Part shown: piece by piece, positions 8,380 through 17,083 of the stretch
Layout: each line of letters opens with the position of its first letter
Position numbering within the stretch: the first letter of the stretch is position 1
Source of the DNA: a bacterium
GTDB lineage: Bacteria > Vulcanimicrobiota > Vulcanimicrobiia > Vulcanimicrobiales > SCRA01
Length of the DNA: 32,016 nucleotides
Assembly: GCA_004297985.1 (NCBI GenBank)
Contig: SCRA01000025.1
Location: forward strand, 1-32,016
Direction: 5' to 3'
The notes under the pieces: generated by a model
Databases searched by the model: none
What the model saw: only the letters and a program-made list of their open reading frames with translations
Told to the model about the DNA's origin: nothing
Made by a program: the position numbers and the translations under genes

Positions 8380-9610
8380 CCCTACGCTTTATAGCCGCTT
8401 GATATGCTTCGACATAGCGTTCTCCGATGACTGCCCAGTCGAACCGTCCTTCGACGAACTCCCTTGCAACCAGACGCTCCTTCTCTACCGCCACCCGATC
8501 AGGCGCCAGATCCATGATCGCGCGGCACATCGCTTCATCGTCGCCACACTGTACCACTCTGGCAGGTGCACCCATCGCCGCGATAGAGCGCGACCCCGAA
8601 TTCTCCGCTAAGACGAGCGGCAAGCCCGAGGATAGAGCCTCTAGGTAGGCAGTAGCCAAGCCTTCATGCTCGGATCCGCTTACAAACACATCGCCCTCCC
8701 GATAGACTCTCCCTACCTCGCTATTCGGTATGAAGCCGAGCCATCTGACGTACTCCCGAATGCCCAACTCGGTTGCGAGACACATCAGCGCCTCTCGCTC
8801 AGGTCCATCACCAGCCATCGTCAGGCGCACCTCGCGGTCCCTCTCAAGTAGGCGTCGAACCGCACGTAACACCGTATCGATTCGCTTTCGCTTCAATAGG
8901 TACCCGACGCTAAGCAACTCAAGACGTTCCCCTGAACGCTCCTGACGAATTGAAAACCTCTTCGTATCCACCCCTGGCGGAATAATGACGACCTTATCCC
9001 GTTCGATCTCGTCTGGAAGCGCATCAGCGGCTTCTTGCGTAATCGCTACAACGATGTCTGCGCGCTTCAGTAGGTGAGTATTGAGAATCGTTAGGATACT
9101 TCCGAGACGCGCTGCGATACGATTTGCGAGCGGCGCGCGTGTCGTCGCGCCCTGATTTGTCTTGACGCCGCCTAGCGACATTTGCTCAAAATGCGCCCGG
9201 TAGGAGTGCCCCTGGACTGGACCGACCACGAAGGGCCGATCACCCAGAAATAACAAGAGCGGATTGAACGTCTGACCAAGCCCAAATGGTAAAACATGAT
9301 GCACAATATCGGGCTTCATCATCCAGAACTCACGGATTGCGGCCACGGAATATCGTGCAACAAAACGGGCAGCTATCGCCGCCGAAAGGAAGTTATCCCC
9401 GCGTTTGCCTCCCACCGATACGACTCGCACATTCTCAGGGAGGTCTCCGGCAATGACATAACCCGTCACAGCAACGACCTGCGAGCTCAGTAACGCTACG
9501 GTGCGCACGATCTCGTGTGCCCAAAGCGGCTCGCTGCCGCCCTCCTTACCGTCCATGAAATAGTGGGCTGGAGCGCATAGCACCCGCAGTGCTGAGCGAG
9601 TGTGGTTCAT
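8351..9610 (-). CDS. Glycosyltransferase family 4 (GT-B fold)
   Basis: A retaining GT-B glycosyltransferase, expected to act at the cytoplasmic face on the growing lipid-linked glycan. The N-terminal acceptor domain begins LRVLCAPAHYFMDGKEGG. The C-terminal nucleotide-sugar domain starts around LLSVGYLLKRKR and carries the family-defining GSEHEGLATAYLEAL (the E-x7-E motif) near the end. The frame stays open to 9682, but that would overlap the preceding methyltransferase. ATG 9610 (MNHTRSALRVL) leaves a 25-base gap and has AGGATGAG about ten bases upstream, so it is preferred. The 3' end overlaps the start of the 784-aa membrane protein gene. Donor and acceptor sugars cannot be told from sequence. 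Confidence 0.85.
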   Translation of the reverse strand: MNHTRSALRVLCAPAHYFMDGKEGGSEPLWAHEIVRTVALLSSQVVAVTGYVIAGDLPENVRVVSVGGKRGDNFLSAAIAARFVARYSVAAIREFWMMKPDIVHHVLPFGLGQTFNPLLLFLGDRPFVVGPVQGHSYRAHFEQMSLGGVKTNQGATTRAPLANRIAARLGSILTILNTHLLKRADIVVAITQEAADALPDEIERDKVVIIPPGVDTKRFSIRQERSGERLELLSVGYLLKRKRIDTVLRAVRRLLERDREVRLTMAGDGPEREALMCLATELGIREYVRWLGFIPNSEVGRVYREGDVFVSGSEHEGLATAYLEALSSGLPLVLAENSGSRSIAAMGAPARVVQCGDDEAMCRAIMDLAPDRVAVEKERLVAREFVEGRFDWAVIGERYVEAYQAAIKRRDVGHRARRA

Positions 9611-9635
9611 CTGACGCTCATCCTGATGAGCTATA

Positions 9636-10505
9636 TTACGTATCACGCGTCGCGAGCTTTTCGGCAACGACAAACACCGCACCGACTATGCTACGGAGAA
9701 TAGGCGTTTCGCCGATCTTCTCGTAGATCAGCGAAAAATAGCGATCCGTCCCGCTGGCGTATACGATACGAAGCCCCTTGTTTTGAAGCGCCGCCGCCAT
9801 ATCGACTGGATTTGTTACCACAATCGCGTCGTCATCCGGTTCAAACACAGGACGAACGATCGGTTGCATCATTTCAAATTCGTATATTCCGGTCACATGG
9901 TAACGAGCAGCCTTCGAAAAGAGCTGAACCGCGTTCGCAATCTTTCTCACAAAGCCCCTGGTTCGCGGATGGTGCGACGCAAGTCCCACGAATTTAAGGA
10001 AATTCGGGCATGCGACGACGAACCGCCCTCCTGGCTTTAGGACGCGGACCTGCTCACTAAGGAACAGCTCAGGGTCGCCGACGTGCTCAATTACCGTATA
10101 TGAACCAACACAATCAAAGAATCCATCCGGATACGGGAGATAATAGTCATCGAGTAACTGAAACGTCGCCTGTCCCGCGCAGGCGGCCGCGTCTATCGCC
10201 AAGTGGTTTGCGTCAACGCCGTATGCGGCATACCCTCTGGCCGCAAGAACATTCGCCACATAACCGACTCCACATCCGACATCGAGGACGCTAGCACCCG
10301 GTACCGGCACCGACATCCAGTCGAGATACTTGCGGTATGTCTCAGAGTCGATACCGCGAAGCGTTTCGAAGACTGCCTCGTTCGCCTTGTAGTACGCGGA
10401 AAAATTATGCGGCGCAGTCTTCCTAATTACCGGATCCGACATAGCCCTAATCCATCCCTCCGGACGGCTAATTGCGCTTCCAAGGCTTTCCCTCCTCGTT
10501 GCCAT
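9636..10505 (-). CDS. Class I SAM-dependent methyltransferase
   Basis: A Rossmann-fold methyltransferase of the Methyltransf_11/23 type. Numbered from ATG 10505, motif I is VLDVGCGVG (73-81), followed by the ribose-binding acidic Asp of YGVDAN (about 98). Further on come FFDCVGSYTVIEHV (motif IV/post-motif) and VRVLKPGGRFVVACPN. The C-terminal 80 residues carry no membrane segment. The frame is open to 10592, which would overlap the previous gene. ATG 10505 starts 20 bases after that gene's stop; ATG 10442 (MSDPVIRK) is an equally possible start with AGGG just upstream. Sitting between another methyltransferase and a GT4, it probably methylates a sugar or a lipid-linked intermediate. Local GC is lower than in the flanks. 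Confidence 0.8.
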   Translation of the reverse strand: MATRRESLGSAISRPEGWIRAMSDPVIRKTAPHNFSAYYKANEAVFETLRGIDSETYRKYLDWMSVPVPGASVLDVGCGVGYVANVLAARGYAAYGVDANHLAIDAAACAGQATFQLLDDYYLPYPDGFFDCVGSYTVIEHVGDPELFLSEQVRVLKPGGRFVVACPNFLKFVGLASHHPRTRGFVRKIANAVQLFSKAARYHVTGIYEFEMMQPIVRPVFEPDDDAIVVTNPVDMAAALQNKGLRIVYASGTDRYFSLIYEKIGETPILRSIVGAVFVVAEKLATRDT

Positions 10506-10524
10506 GAGTACCGTGGTTAACGCG

Positions 10525-11346
10525 TTATTCGCGTTTCTTGAAGACCGCAACGAGATTGTCACCGCAGTTGAAAAGTCGCGCGGGGATATCAATCAGCATT
10601 AATGGTAGCCCATAGTCGAGGTTGGAGCGCGAAGTAACCGCCACGAGCTCTGCATCTGCTGCCTTGGCGACAACGCCAATGGTCTGAGCTGTGAAGTGCC
10701 AGAGATGCTGTTTGACACCATATCCATACCATGCGGCCCCCAGCAGCCTTGGGAATAGCCCATCCATGTTTGGCGACTCAATAGCCACGACACCACCCGG
10801 AGCGGTGATGTTTAGGAGTGCGCGTATCGCCTCATGCGGTCGAGGAAGGTGTTCCAGTACCTGCGTTAAGGTTACAGCCTGGAAGGTTGCCGACCAGGTA
10901 CGCAGATCCTCTATTGACGCGTTTTCGGCGTCGAGTCCTAGGACATCTCTTCCGTAGGCAATTGCTCTCTTATTGATATCGATTCCTCGAGAGGTCCACC
11001 CCCACTGCTGAGCCTCAAGGATTAGTGCGCCCACGTTACAGCCGACGTCTAAGAGATTGCGAGGGCCCGCTGGGACGTGACTCTCCAACACACGAAGCAG
11101 GTTACGTGCATACGCTCGAAACCGGCGGAGGTTCGAGACGTGGTGCCGTACGTCCGTATCGCCCTGGTAGTCCGTTTCCTCAAGTAGCGCTACGTCTGGC
11201 TGCGGCCAGGTTCTGCACAGACCACAATTGGGGCATCGGCGTATTTCAACGCGATCTCCGCCGCGCGATAGCCCAGCGACGACGATCGCACCAACCTTCG
11301 CCTCGCCGCAAATACACGGGACCACTGCATTCATGGCGGTATCCAC
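10525..11346 (-). CDS. SAM-dependent methyltransferase with N-terminal Cys-rich (zinc-ribbon-like) motif
   Basis: A 273-aa protein. Residues 11-13 (CIC) and the later CPNCGLCR near 38-45 form a C-x-C...C-x2-C pattern typical of the small zinc-ribbon that precedes the methyltransferase domain in sugar C-methyltransferase relatives. Motif I is LLDVGCNVGALI (about 98-109), with the Asp of GIDINK after it, and LTQVLEHLPRPHEAI and APGGVVAIESPN further on. The start is GTG 11346 (AAGG a few bases upstream) or ATG 11334. Such proteins occur in polysaccharide loci near deoxysugar genes. The substrate is unknown, and C- or O-methylation cannot be told apart here. Confidence 0.8.
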   Translation of the reverse strand: MDTAMNAVVPCICGEAKVGAIVVAGLSRGGDRVEIRRCPNCGLCRTWPQPDVALLEETDYQGDTDVRHHVSNLRRFRAYARNLLRVLESHVPAGPRNLLDVGCNVGALILEAQQWGWTSRGIDINKRAIAYGRDVLGLDAENASIEDLRTWSATFQAVTLTQVLEHLPRPHEAIRALLNITAPGGVVAIESPNMDGLFPRLLGAAWYGYGVKQHLWHFTAQTIGVVAKAADAELVAVTSRSNLDYGLPLMLIDIPARLFNCGDNLVAVFKKRE

Positions 11347-11388
11347 CCTTCTTGCTTGGCTCTAGTGCGACCGGTCATGCGAATTCGG

Positions 11389-11589
11389 TTAAGTTTGGCC
11401 GGCTGGCCGCAGCACCTCGTCTGCAAAGATCCTGACCAGAATACCGGCGATTAGCAAGCACGAGCCCGCGACGGCCAGTTGCCACAAATCCGCCCCCGGC
11501 TCCGACGCAAAAAGACTTACTGCAAAGAGCAGCCCGATCCAGATCAGCAACTGCCCGACGATGAAGAATGGCCGCCTAGTTTCTTTCAT
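11389..11589 (-). CDS. Small two-helix membrane protein (66 aa)
   Basis: No family recognised. From ATG 11589 the 66-aa product starts basic (MKETRRPFF), then has two hydrophobic segments (about residues 8-26 and 37-54), separated by the polar turn SEPGADLW and ending with a short charged tail. A GGGA lies about seven bases upstream. The gene begins inside the last codons of the 1273-aa membrane protein gene (14-base overlap) and in another frame, which suggests translational coupling and supports it being real. A TTG at 11601 is an alternative start. It could be an accessory subunit of the neighbouring GT-C-like protein, judged on position only. Confidence 0.55.
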   Translation of the reverse strand: MKETRRPFFIVGQLLIWIGLLFAVSLFASEPGADLWQLAVAGSCLLIAGILVRIFADEVLRPAGQT

Positions 11590-14500
11590 AGTGGGTCCCA
11601 ACTGGCCTCATGAGATCGAGTACCACTATCGCCAGCATTCCTAGGAATAAAAGGCCGCTTGCTAGCTCCGCCCATGGCACAAACAGGTTAGGGCGATAGG
11701 ATAGAGAGTAGTTCCCGATGAGGCCTCCCGGTACGTACCAGGCATTTAGGAATCCAAAGGCGCGTAGGTGGATTCCCACCTCCGCACCCTTTGAGTCGTT
11801 GAGTACCCACCCCGAATCGTAGCTCTCAGCATAGATGAGCCATTTCGTATCCTTCTTCGTGGAGACGTGGAAACGGCGACCATCGGATTGAATCGGGAAG
11901 AACTCGTGCATTGGCAATATACCACGCGAATAATCCACTGCTAACTGCGCAACTCCCGTCAGCGGCGTATAGATACGGCCATCGAATCTTACTCCTACAC
12001 TCGGCCCTTCCTTGACCTCCGAGCTAACCGCAAGAGTACTGGTAAGCTTTGGCTGACCCGCAATGACGTATGGCTCAGAAAGGCGCACCATTCCCGCGCC
12101 GGGCGTAGTGCCCGCGTTACGTATGACAAGGCGTATACCAACCACGTGGTATCCTGAGCCCAACTCAAGCTCCGGATTCTTCAGATCGAGACGGAGATTG
12201 ACGTCGGGACCCCACAAGCTTGGCTGGGCGGCCAGGGCCTGCTCAGCCTCCTGCCACGTCATCAGCGTATAGGGAGCACCAATCGCATACATGGGCGTGC
12301 CTCGCCCGATGGGTCTAGCGATCCGCAACACTGCAGTGAGGTTCATACCGGAGTGCATGGTCGATGCATCTACTGCTGCAATCCATTGCTTTCTTTGGTC
12401 GATTTTCGGTATCGGCACATCGATCGTCGTTGTCATCAAAGGCGGCACCCGGTAGACAACCGGACCAAAGGGCTGCCGCGCTACTACATTTGTTCCTGGC
12501 GAGATTCTTAGCAGCCCAAACGGTACCGGAATCGCCTCTTGAACCGCCACTCCATGCGGGCTGCCCGTCTTCACCGTAAAGCGTGCCACGGCCGTTCGCT
12601 CAATAGGCCCATCGCTCCGCTGCGTACCGAAATCCCCTTCCCGGTTTGGTACGTGCGCCGGGATGGCGATGACCCCAATACCGTCGAGTTGCAGTTTGTC
12701 ATACGAGTCCATGCGTGCTAAAGCTGGCAACTCCCCAGCCCCTCCAGCAAGAGCCTGCCAAACAAGATTGTGGAGATCCCACGAGCGCATCGAACCTTCG
12801 AACGGCGCAACACCCAAGTATGTGATCCCACTAGTTGGATCTCTCAGCGAGAACAGTGCCATCAAGCGCTGATCCTTAGCGGCGCCAGGAAACGCCGATA
12901 GGGTGACGATTGGATCCGCCCATAACGGCATCTCCTTCACGCTTCGCATCATCCACCGAAGGCCTGTCGCGGGGGCTCCCGCGACTGCTGTCATGGAGAG
13001 GAGGGCAGGATCCGTTGGCCAATTCCATCGCGTCGTTCCGCTAACAGCAACGCTGCTAGCGCCTGACGGAGCGATCCACGATGCCATTAGCACCCCCGCT
13101 CCGTCGGTCGATCCGACACGTTCTCCGTTTACAGAGATCCTGATGTCACGGCTTAGCTCAGGCACCCTGAGCGCGATACGAACCGGCGTTGGTAGCGCAT
13201 TCTCGACCCTATAGACCAAGCTCCCGCTACTCATAGAATCCGCTGCTGGCTGAAGAGAGGACGCAACTCGTATAAAAGTGACCGCGCCATCTCTCCCCGA
13301 CTCGAGCAGAGTCCCCAAGGGCGGCACATCTTGTTTTGATAGTGCCAGCCATGGGCTCGCGGCAAAGAACGCGTCACCCGTCAGCGTCGCAAGTCCATAC
13401 GATGAACGAATAGCCCACGGTCCACCGGGGGGCGCTAGTGCATCGATGATGCTGTCTCCGTCCTCCGGGCCTCTCAAGAGACTATCAGCCGCGACTATCC
13501 AGTCGCTGCGCCGCCACGCGGTCGAAAAACCAATCCGCGCATGCGCTGCAGTCGGCTCGGTCCTCAGCAATGTATCGAAGGGAATACCTGTCCCCGATGC
13601 ATCTCCCGCTAAGACGATCGCACGACCGCTAAGAAGTTCCCTGAACGGGGCCGCAGCAACAAGAGAGCGCTCGTCACCGTCTACAATACTCGCCACATTT
13701 GTCGACCAAATGAGTGGCATAACGTGCCGCACGCGGTAGAGTAGGATATTCCCAATCCGCCCGGCTGCACTGACGGCGTGCGATTCGTCAAGTTCGTGAG
13801 TAATCGTCATCAGCGTATTGCTACCGCCTTGAACCGTCGCGTCGTTCTCGACATCGAGTGGAACGGCTACATAGGACGTCCCTGCCCATGAAAGCAGCTG
13901 ACCAAATAGCGGCGAACGCACATACGAGAGCGCGTCGACTTGACCATCCGTTTCGTTGCACCACGGCCTAAACTCACCGTTCCCGATCGATTGCCCGTCT
14001 ATACCGGGGTGTACTTCAGTTGCGGCATACCATCGAGGCATCTCGGGCAACCAAAGTACTCTACCGAAGCGCTGGTCGCGGCTCATCAACGCGTTGAAAC
14101 GACGATACTCGTCTGGGATGGCGCGGGTGACCGCGATTCCGCCGATGGAGGGGCTAAGGCCATGCCTGACGACCGCAAGTAATGCGAGCGAGATCAGCAC
14201 ACCCATAACGTGCGCGCGTGGCCTTCCCCAACGAATCTCGGCTTCGGAGAACAGCAATGCTAGGAGCATCGCAGATGAGATCAATGGGACAAAACCGAAG
14301 ATTCCCGGGTCGCGATATGCGTCCATTAGCGGAACATGTATAAACATCCAGACGTACGATGCGCCTAACGGCGGGTTTGCACCAGCTGTGAACACGGCGC
14401 CGACTACGTACGTCAGTCCGAAAAATAGGGTCATCTTTCGTCTTGACAGTAGAATCGCCGAAATCGACGCGATAGGGATGAAAGCCCCGATTATCGGCGC

Positions 14501-15397
14501 GTGCTGCATCAGGATGGGCGGGCGCCACCACGCGTTTACAAAGTAGGGATTCCAGGCTGCTAACGAGTCACGGAAGGTAATGACGCTTCCCATTGTCGCC
14601 CATTTGGGGTCGAGATTCCCTGCTGGCACAGCCGGTGCAGAGCCGTGCGCTAGCACGTGAGGAAGCATCCAATACAAGTTCCCCGTGAGGAGACCGATGA
14701 CGAGACTAGCGGCAGCAAGACAGGCGTTCCAGAACACCTGTATCGAGCGATGACACCACCAAGCGGCCGTGGCGAAGGCGGCGGCGAAAAGCACCGTAGG
14801 CGGCACCCACCGAAGGTCGTGAGCCCCTTGAGCTGCGATGGCAATAGCCAATACCGCGAACCATGCTGGCCGGCGCGACCTTACCAATTCAAGCGTCGCG
14901 AGCAGCACCCAAGGTACCATCGCTGTTGCGTTTGTAAAATTTGGCTCGCCACCAAGCGCAACAGTAAGCACCCAACCGTTTAGTAGTACGAATAGCGCTG
15001 CGAGGCCGCTTGCGAGGCGACGGTGCGTAATGCGATATGCAAGCAGGTAGATTCCCGTCAATAGCGCCGGCGGAAATAGCCAAAAGAATAGGATACGCTC
15101 ACCGATCGCATAGCCGATGCCAATGTGCGATAGCCAGCCAAAAATACTGTAAAATGGCGCCCATAACGGCGTCCCGATTCCAAGACCGTACTGGGGCAAC
15201 CATAGTGAGATGAACGGAAATATGTGCGATACTGTTTCTGGCTGGAGCACCTTAAAATCGCCGAAGGTGAGAAAACCCTTCGAAAAATACCAGTTCCGAA
15301 ATAGATAAAGGGCAAGCCCGCAAACCAGCCAGAGCGGCCACATCTCAGCGGCGACGCAAACGGTCCTGTTTTGTCGCCGCGAAGAAGACCCCTCCAA
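11576..15397 (-). CDS. Very large GT-C-like membrane protein with periplasmic beta-rich region (1273 aa)
   Basis: No exact family recognised. The layout is a polytopic membrane region (about residues 20-405), a soluble region of more than 800 residues with several beta-rich stretches, and one C-terminal helix (about 1240-1262). Loop 1 has TFGDFKVLQP (Asp47), the position where GT-C enzymes keep an acidic catalytic residue. The overall plan recalls mycobacterial AftD/DUF3367-type arabinofuranosyltransferases, which carry carbohydrate-binding modules behind a GT-C core, but no specific signature was confirmed. The end (YDSGWVLNDS ... RAFGFLNAWYVPGG ... GNYSLSY) matches in style the end of the 784-aa protein in this locus. 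The start is TTG 15397, four bases after the acyltransferase stop with GGAG upstream, or ATG 15343, which has no ribosome-binding site. The likely role is extracytoplasmic glycosyl transfer, by inference. Confidence 0.6.
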   Translation of the reverse strand: MEGSSSRRQNRTVCVAAEMWPLWLVCGLALYLFRNWYFSKGFLTFGDFKVLQPETVSHIFPFISLWLPQYGLGIGTPLWAPFYSIFGWLSHIGIGYAIGERILFFWLFPPALLTGIYLLAYRITHRRLASGLAALFVLLNGWVLTVALGGEPNFTNATAMVPWVLLATLELVRSRRPAWFAVLAIAIAAQGAHDLRWVPPTVLFAAAFATAAWWCHRSIQVFWNACLAAASLVIGLLTGNLYWMLPHVLAHGSAPAVPAGNLDPKWATMGSVITFRDSLAAWNPYFVNAWWRPPILMQHAPIIGAFIPIASISAILLSRRKMTLFFGLTYVVGAVFTAGANPPLGASYVWMFIHVPLMDAYRDPGIFGFVPLISSAMLLALLFSEAEIRWGRPRAHVMGVLISLALLAVVRHGLSPSIGGIAVTRAIPDEYRRFNALMSRDQRFGRVLWLPEMPRWYAATEVHPGIDGQSIGNGEFRPWCNETDGQVDALSYVRSPLFGQLLSWAGTSYVAVPLDVENDATVQGGSNTLMTITHELDESHAVSAAGRIGNILLYRVRHVMPLIWSTNVASIVDGDERSLVAAAPFRELLSGRAIVLAGDASGTGIPFDTLLRTEPTAAHARIGFSTAWRRSDWIVAADSLLRGPEDGDSIIDALAPPGGPWAIRSSYGLATLTGDAFFAASPWLALSKQDVPPLGTLLESGRDGAVTFIRVASSLQPAADSMSSGSLVYRVENALPTPVRIALRVPELSRDIRISVNGERVGSTDGAGVLMASWIAPSGASSVAVSGTTRWNWPTDPALLSMTAVAGAPATGLRWMMRSVKEMPLWADPIVTLSAFPGAAKDQRLMALFSLRDPTSGITYLGVAPFEGSMRSWDLHNLVWQALAGGAGELPALARMDSYDKLQLDGIGVIAIPAHVPNREGDFGTQRSDGPIERTAVARFTVKTGSPHGVAVQEAIPVPFGLLRISPGTNVVARQPFGPVVYRVPPLMTTTIDVPIPKIDQRKQWIAAVDASTMHSGMNLTAVLRIARPIGRGTPMYAIGAPYTLMTWQEAEQALAAQPSLWGPDVNLRLDLKNPELELGSGYHVVGIRLVIRNAGTTPGAGMVRLSEPYVIAGQPKLTSTLAVSSEVKEGPSVGVRFDGRIYTPLTGVAQLAVDYSRGILPMHEFFPIQSDGRRFHVSTKKDTKWLIYAESYDSGWVLNDSKGAEVGIHLRAFGFLNAWYVPGGLIGNYSLSYRPNLFVPWAELASGLLFLGMLAIVVLDLMRPVGTHYERN

Positions 15398-15401
15398 GAG
15401 G

Positions 15402-16043
15402 TTACGCTCCCTCCGTGGTCAGGCGCTCACCGGTCGAACCCAGCAACCTTGCCGGCACGCCCCCGATGATGCTGAAGGGCAGAAACGACCGGGTCACGAC
15501 CGCACCCGCACCCACAATGCAGCCTTCGCCCAGCGTCACCCCCGCCATGACAGCGGCCCGCTCTCCGATCCAGGTCCCGTCGCCGATCACAACAGGCTTG
15601 ACTACCAGCGGGGCATGCAGCGGGTTCTCTCCGCGCGCGCCCGCACCGTGGTTTGCATCGCCGATGTATACCCCGCCGGCAATCAGCACGTCGCTGCCGA
15701 TCGTCACCGACCCGGCGCACGTGAGATGTAAATCGAACTCGATAAAGGTTCGGTCCCCAATCACCACGTGCGGTTGATGCGTCACGCCCGCGAAGTGCCT
15801 GATCGCCTCGAGCCGCGCTCCCTCGCGAATCGTCACATTCTCGCCGATCTCCATGAAACGGGGATTGGTCAAAAGGCGCGGCTTAAGCACAGCGCTGTCT
15901 CGTCCAATGGCCTTAAACTGCCAGCGGTTCCTCGCGTAAGCGAGGCGGCGCCTGACCTCGAAAATGGCGAAAGACCACACATCCCCGACCGCGTGGATGC
16001 CGTCGTGATGCAGGCGGCGCTTGAGCTCCTCGACGGCCCTCAT
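15402..16043 (-). CDS. Left-handed beta-helix (hexapeptide) acyltransferase
   Basis: A 213-aa protein of the LbetaH/WbbJ-like O-acetyltransferase type, which transfers acetyl from acetyl-CoA to a sugar hydroxyl. After about 60 N-terminal residues without repeats, hexapeptide repeats of the [LIV]-G-x4 kind run from MEIGENVTIREG (64-75) to the end (VVIGDGTWIGERAAVMAGVT; VGAGAVVTR). The loop GDANHG places a candidate catalytic His at 132. The C-terminus ends GVPARLLG, the usual cap. The ATG overlaps the stop of the GT2 gene (ATGA). Local GC is clearly higher here than to its left: one sampled row at 15421 is 68%, against 58% at 14341. It probably decorates the glycan with acetyl groups. Confidence 0.88.
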   Translation of the reverse strand: MRAVEELKRRLHHDGIHAVGDVWSFAIFEVRRRLAYARNRWQFKAIGRDSAVLKPRLLTNPRFMEIGENVTIREGARLEAIRHFAGVTHQPHVVIGDRTFIEFDLHLTCAGSVTIGSDVLIAGGVYIGDANHGAGARGENPLHAPLVVKPVVIGDGTWIGERAAVMAGVTLGEGCIVGAGAVVTRSFLPFSIIGGVPARLLGSTGERLTTEGA

Positions 16044-17083
16044 GCGGCCGGCTTTGACTTCAGCACGGGGATGCCGTCGCGGCGCAGCTTAACCAGCTTC
16101 CCGATGCCCCAGTAAATCGTTCGGAGGACCTCCGATTCCGGGACAACGCGTCCACGCTGCACCGCCGCGCGCTTACGCAGCAGCATGGGCAGGTTCCTCG
16201 CCACATCGCGCAAGGCGTGCAGGTTGATGGGCGCCAGGCCACGCTTGCCAAGCAGCCATAGCACCGCGGACTCGACAAGCATCGAGAAAGTGTTGACCAC
16301 TGCATACGGAGCGAGCATCCACCACGCGTAGCATTTTATCGCCATGTACCAGCAGTTACGCTCGCGCAGGTAGAGGCGCATCTCCGAGGTTTCGTAGCGG
16401 CCGTTCTTGCCTCCGTACTCAGCAGTGGCACCACCGACGTGCCGTACCAAGACCTTGGGCGTAGCGGCCAGCTTCCAGCCGCGCAAGCGCATACGCCACG
16501 AGAGATCGGTATCGTCGGTGAACAGAAAGAAGTCGGGGTCCATCCCCCCGACGTCGCGGTACGCCTGGGAGCGAAAGATCGCGGCGGCCGTGCAGAGGTA
16601 TCCGGTGTCCACGATCTCCTCGCCAGGAAGCGTCTCCACGGCTGCACCTTCCCAAGCATCGTGCGGGAAGCAGAGCGGATCGAAGCGTGGCTGGAAATGT
16701 TGGATGATCGATGACTTATTGTACTCTACGAGCGTAGCTCCCAAGCCCCCGACTTCCGGGTTGCGATCGAGAAGGTCCGCCAGGCGTTCCACGGCCATCG
16801 GCTCAGCTTTGGCATCGGGGTTGAAGAGCAGATAGTATTCATATCCCTCGTAGTCCAGAACTGCATTGTTGGCCGTGGCGACGCCCACGTTGCCCCCGCT
16901 GTCGCGCACCGCGATCTGCGCGAAGCGCTCCCGTAGACACTGCGCGCTGCCGTCGGTTGATTGGTTGTCCATTACAATCACGTCCACGGGCACTGTTTGC
17001 GCCAGAAGTGACTCCACGGCTGCCTCCACCCAATGACCACCGTTGTAGTTGACAATGACGGCCAGCACGCGTGATTTAGGCAT
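16040..17083 (-). CDS. Glycosyltransferase family 2 (rhamnosyltransferase-like)
   Basis: An inverting GT-A enzyme of 347 aa. From ATG 17083 it starts MPKSRVLAVIVNYNGG, the classic GT2 beginning. The donor/metal region is LLFNPDAKAEP (Asp90), with the later FLFTDDTDLSWRMRLRGW near the acceptor site, as in WbbL-type rhamnosyltransferases. A hydrophobic segment near the C-terminus (NTFSMLVESAVLWLLG) may associate with the membrane. The frame stays open to 17212, but that would overlap the epimerase gene deeply. ATG 17083 overlaps the preceding TAA by eight bases, which is the coupling seen across this locus. With a dTDP-L-rhamnose 4-epimerase just upstream, a deoxyhexose donor is a reasonable guess. 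Confidence 0.85.
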   Translation of the reverse strand: MPKSRVLAVIVNYNGGHWVEAAVESLLAQTVPVDVIVMDNQSTDGSAQCLRERFAQIAVRDSGGNVGVATANNAVLDYEGYEYYLLFNPDAKAEPMAVERLADLLDRNPEVGGLGATLVEYNKSSIIQHFQPRFDPLCFPHDAWEGAAVETLPGEEIVDTGYLCTAAAIFRSQAYRDVGGMDPDFFLFTDDTDLSWRMRLRGWKLAATPKVLVRHVGGATAEYGGKNGRYETSEMRLYLRERNCWYMAIKCYAWWMLAPYAVVNTFSMLVESAVLWLLGKRGLAPINLHALRDVARNLPMLLRKRAAVQRGRVVPESEVLRTIYWGIGKLVKLRRDGIPVLKSKPAA

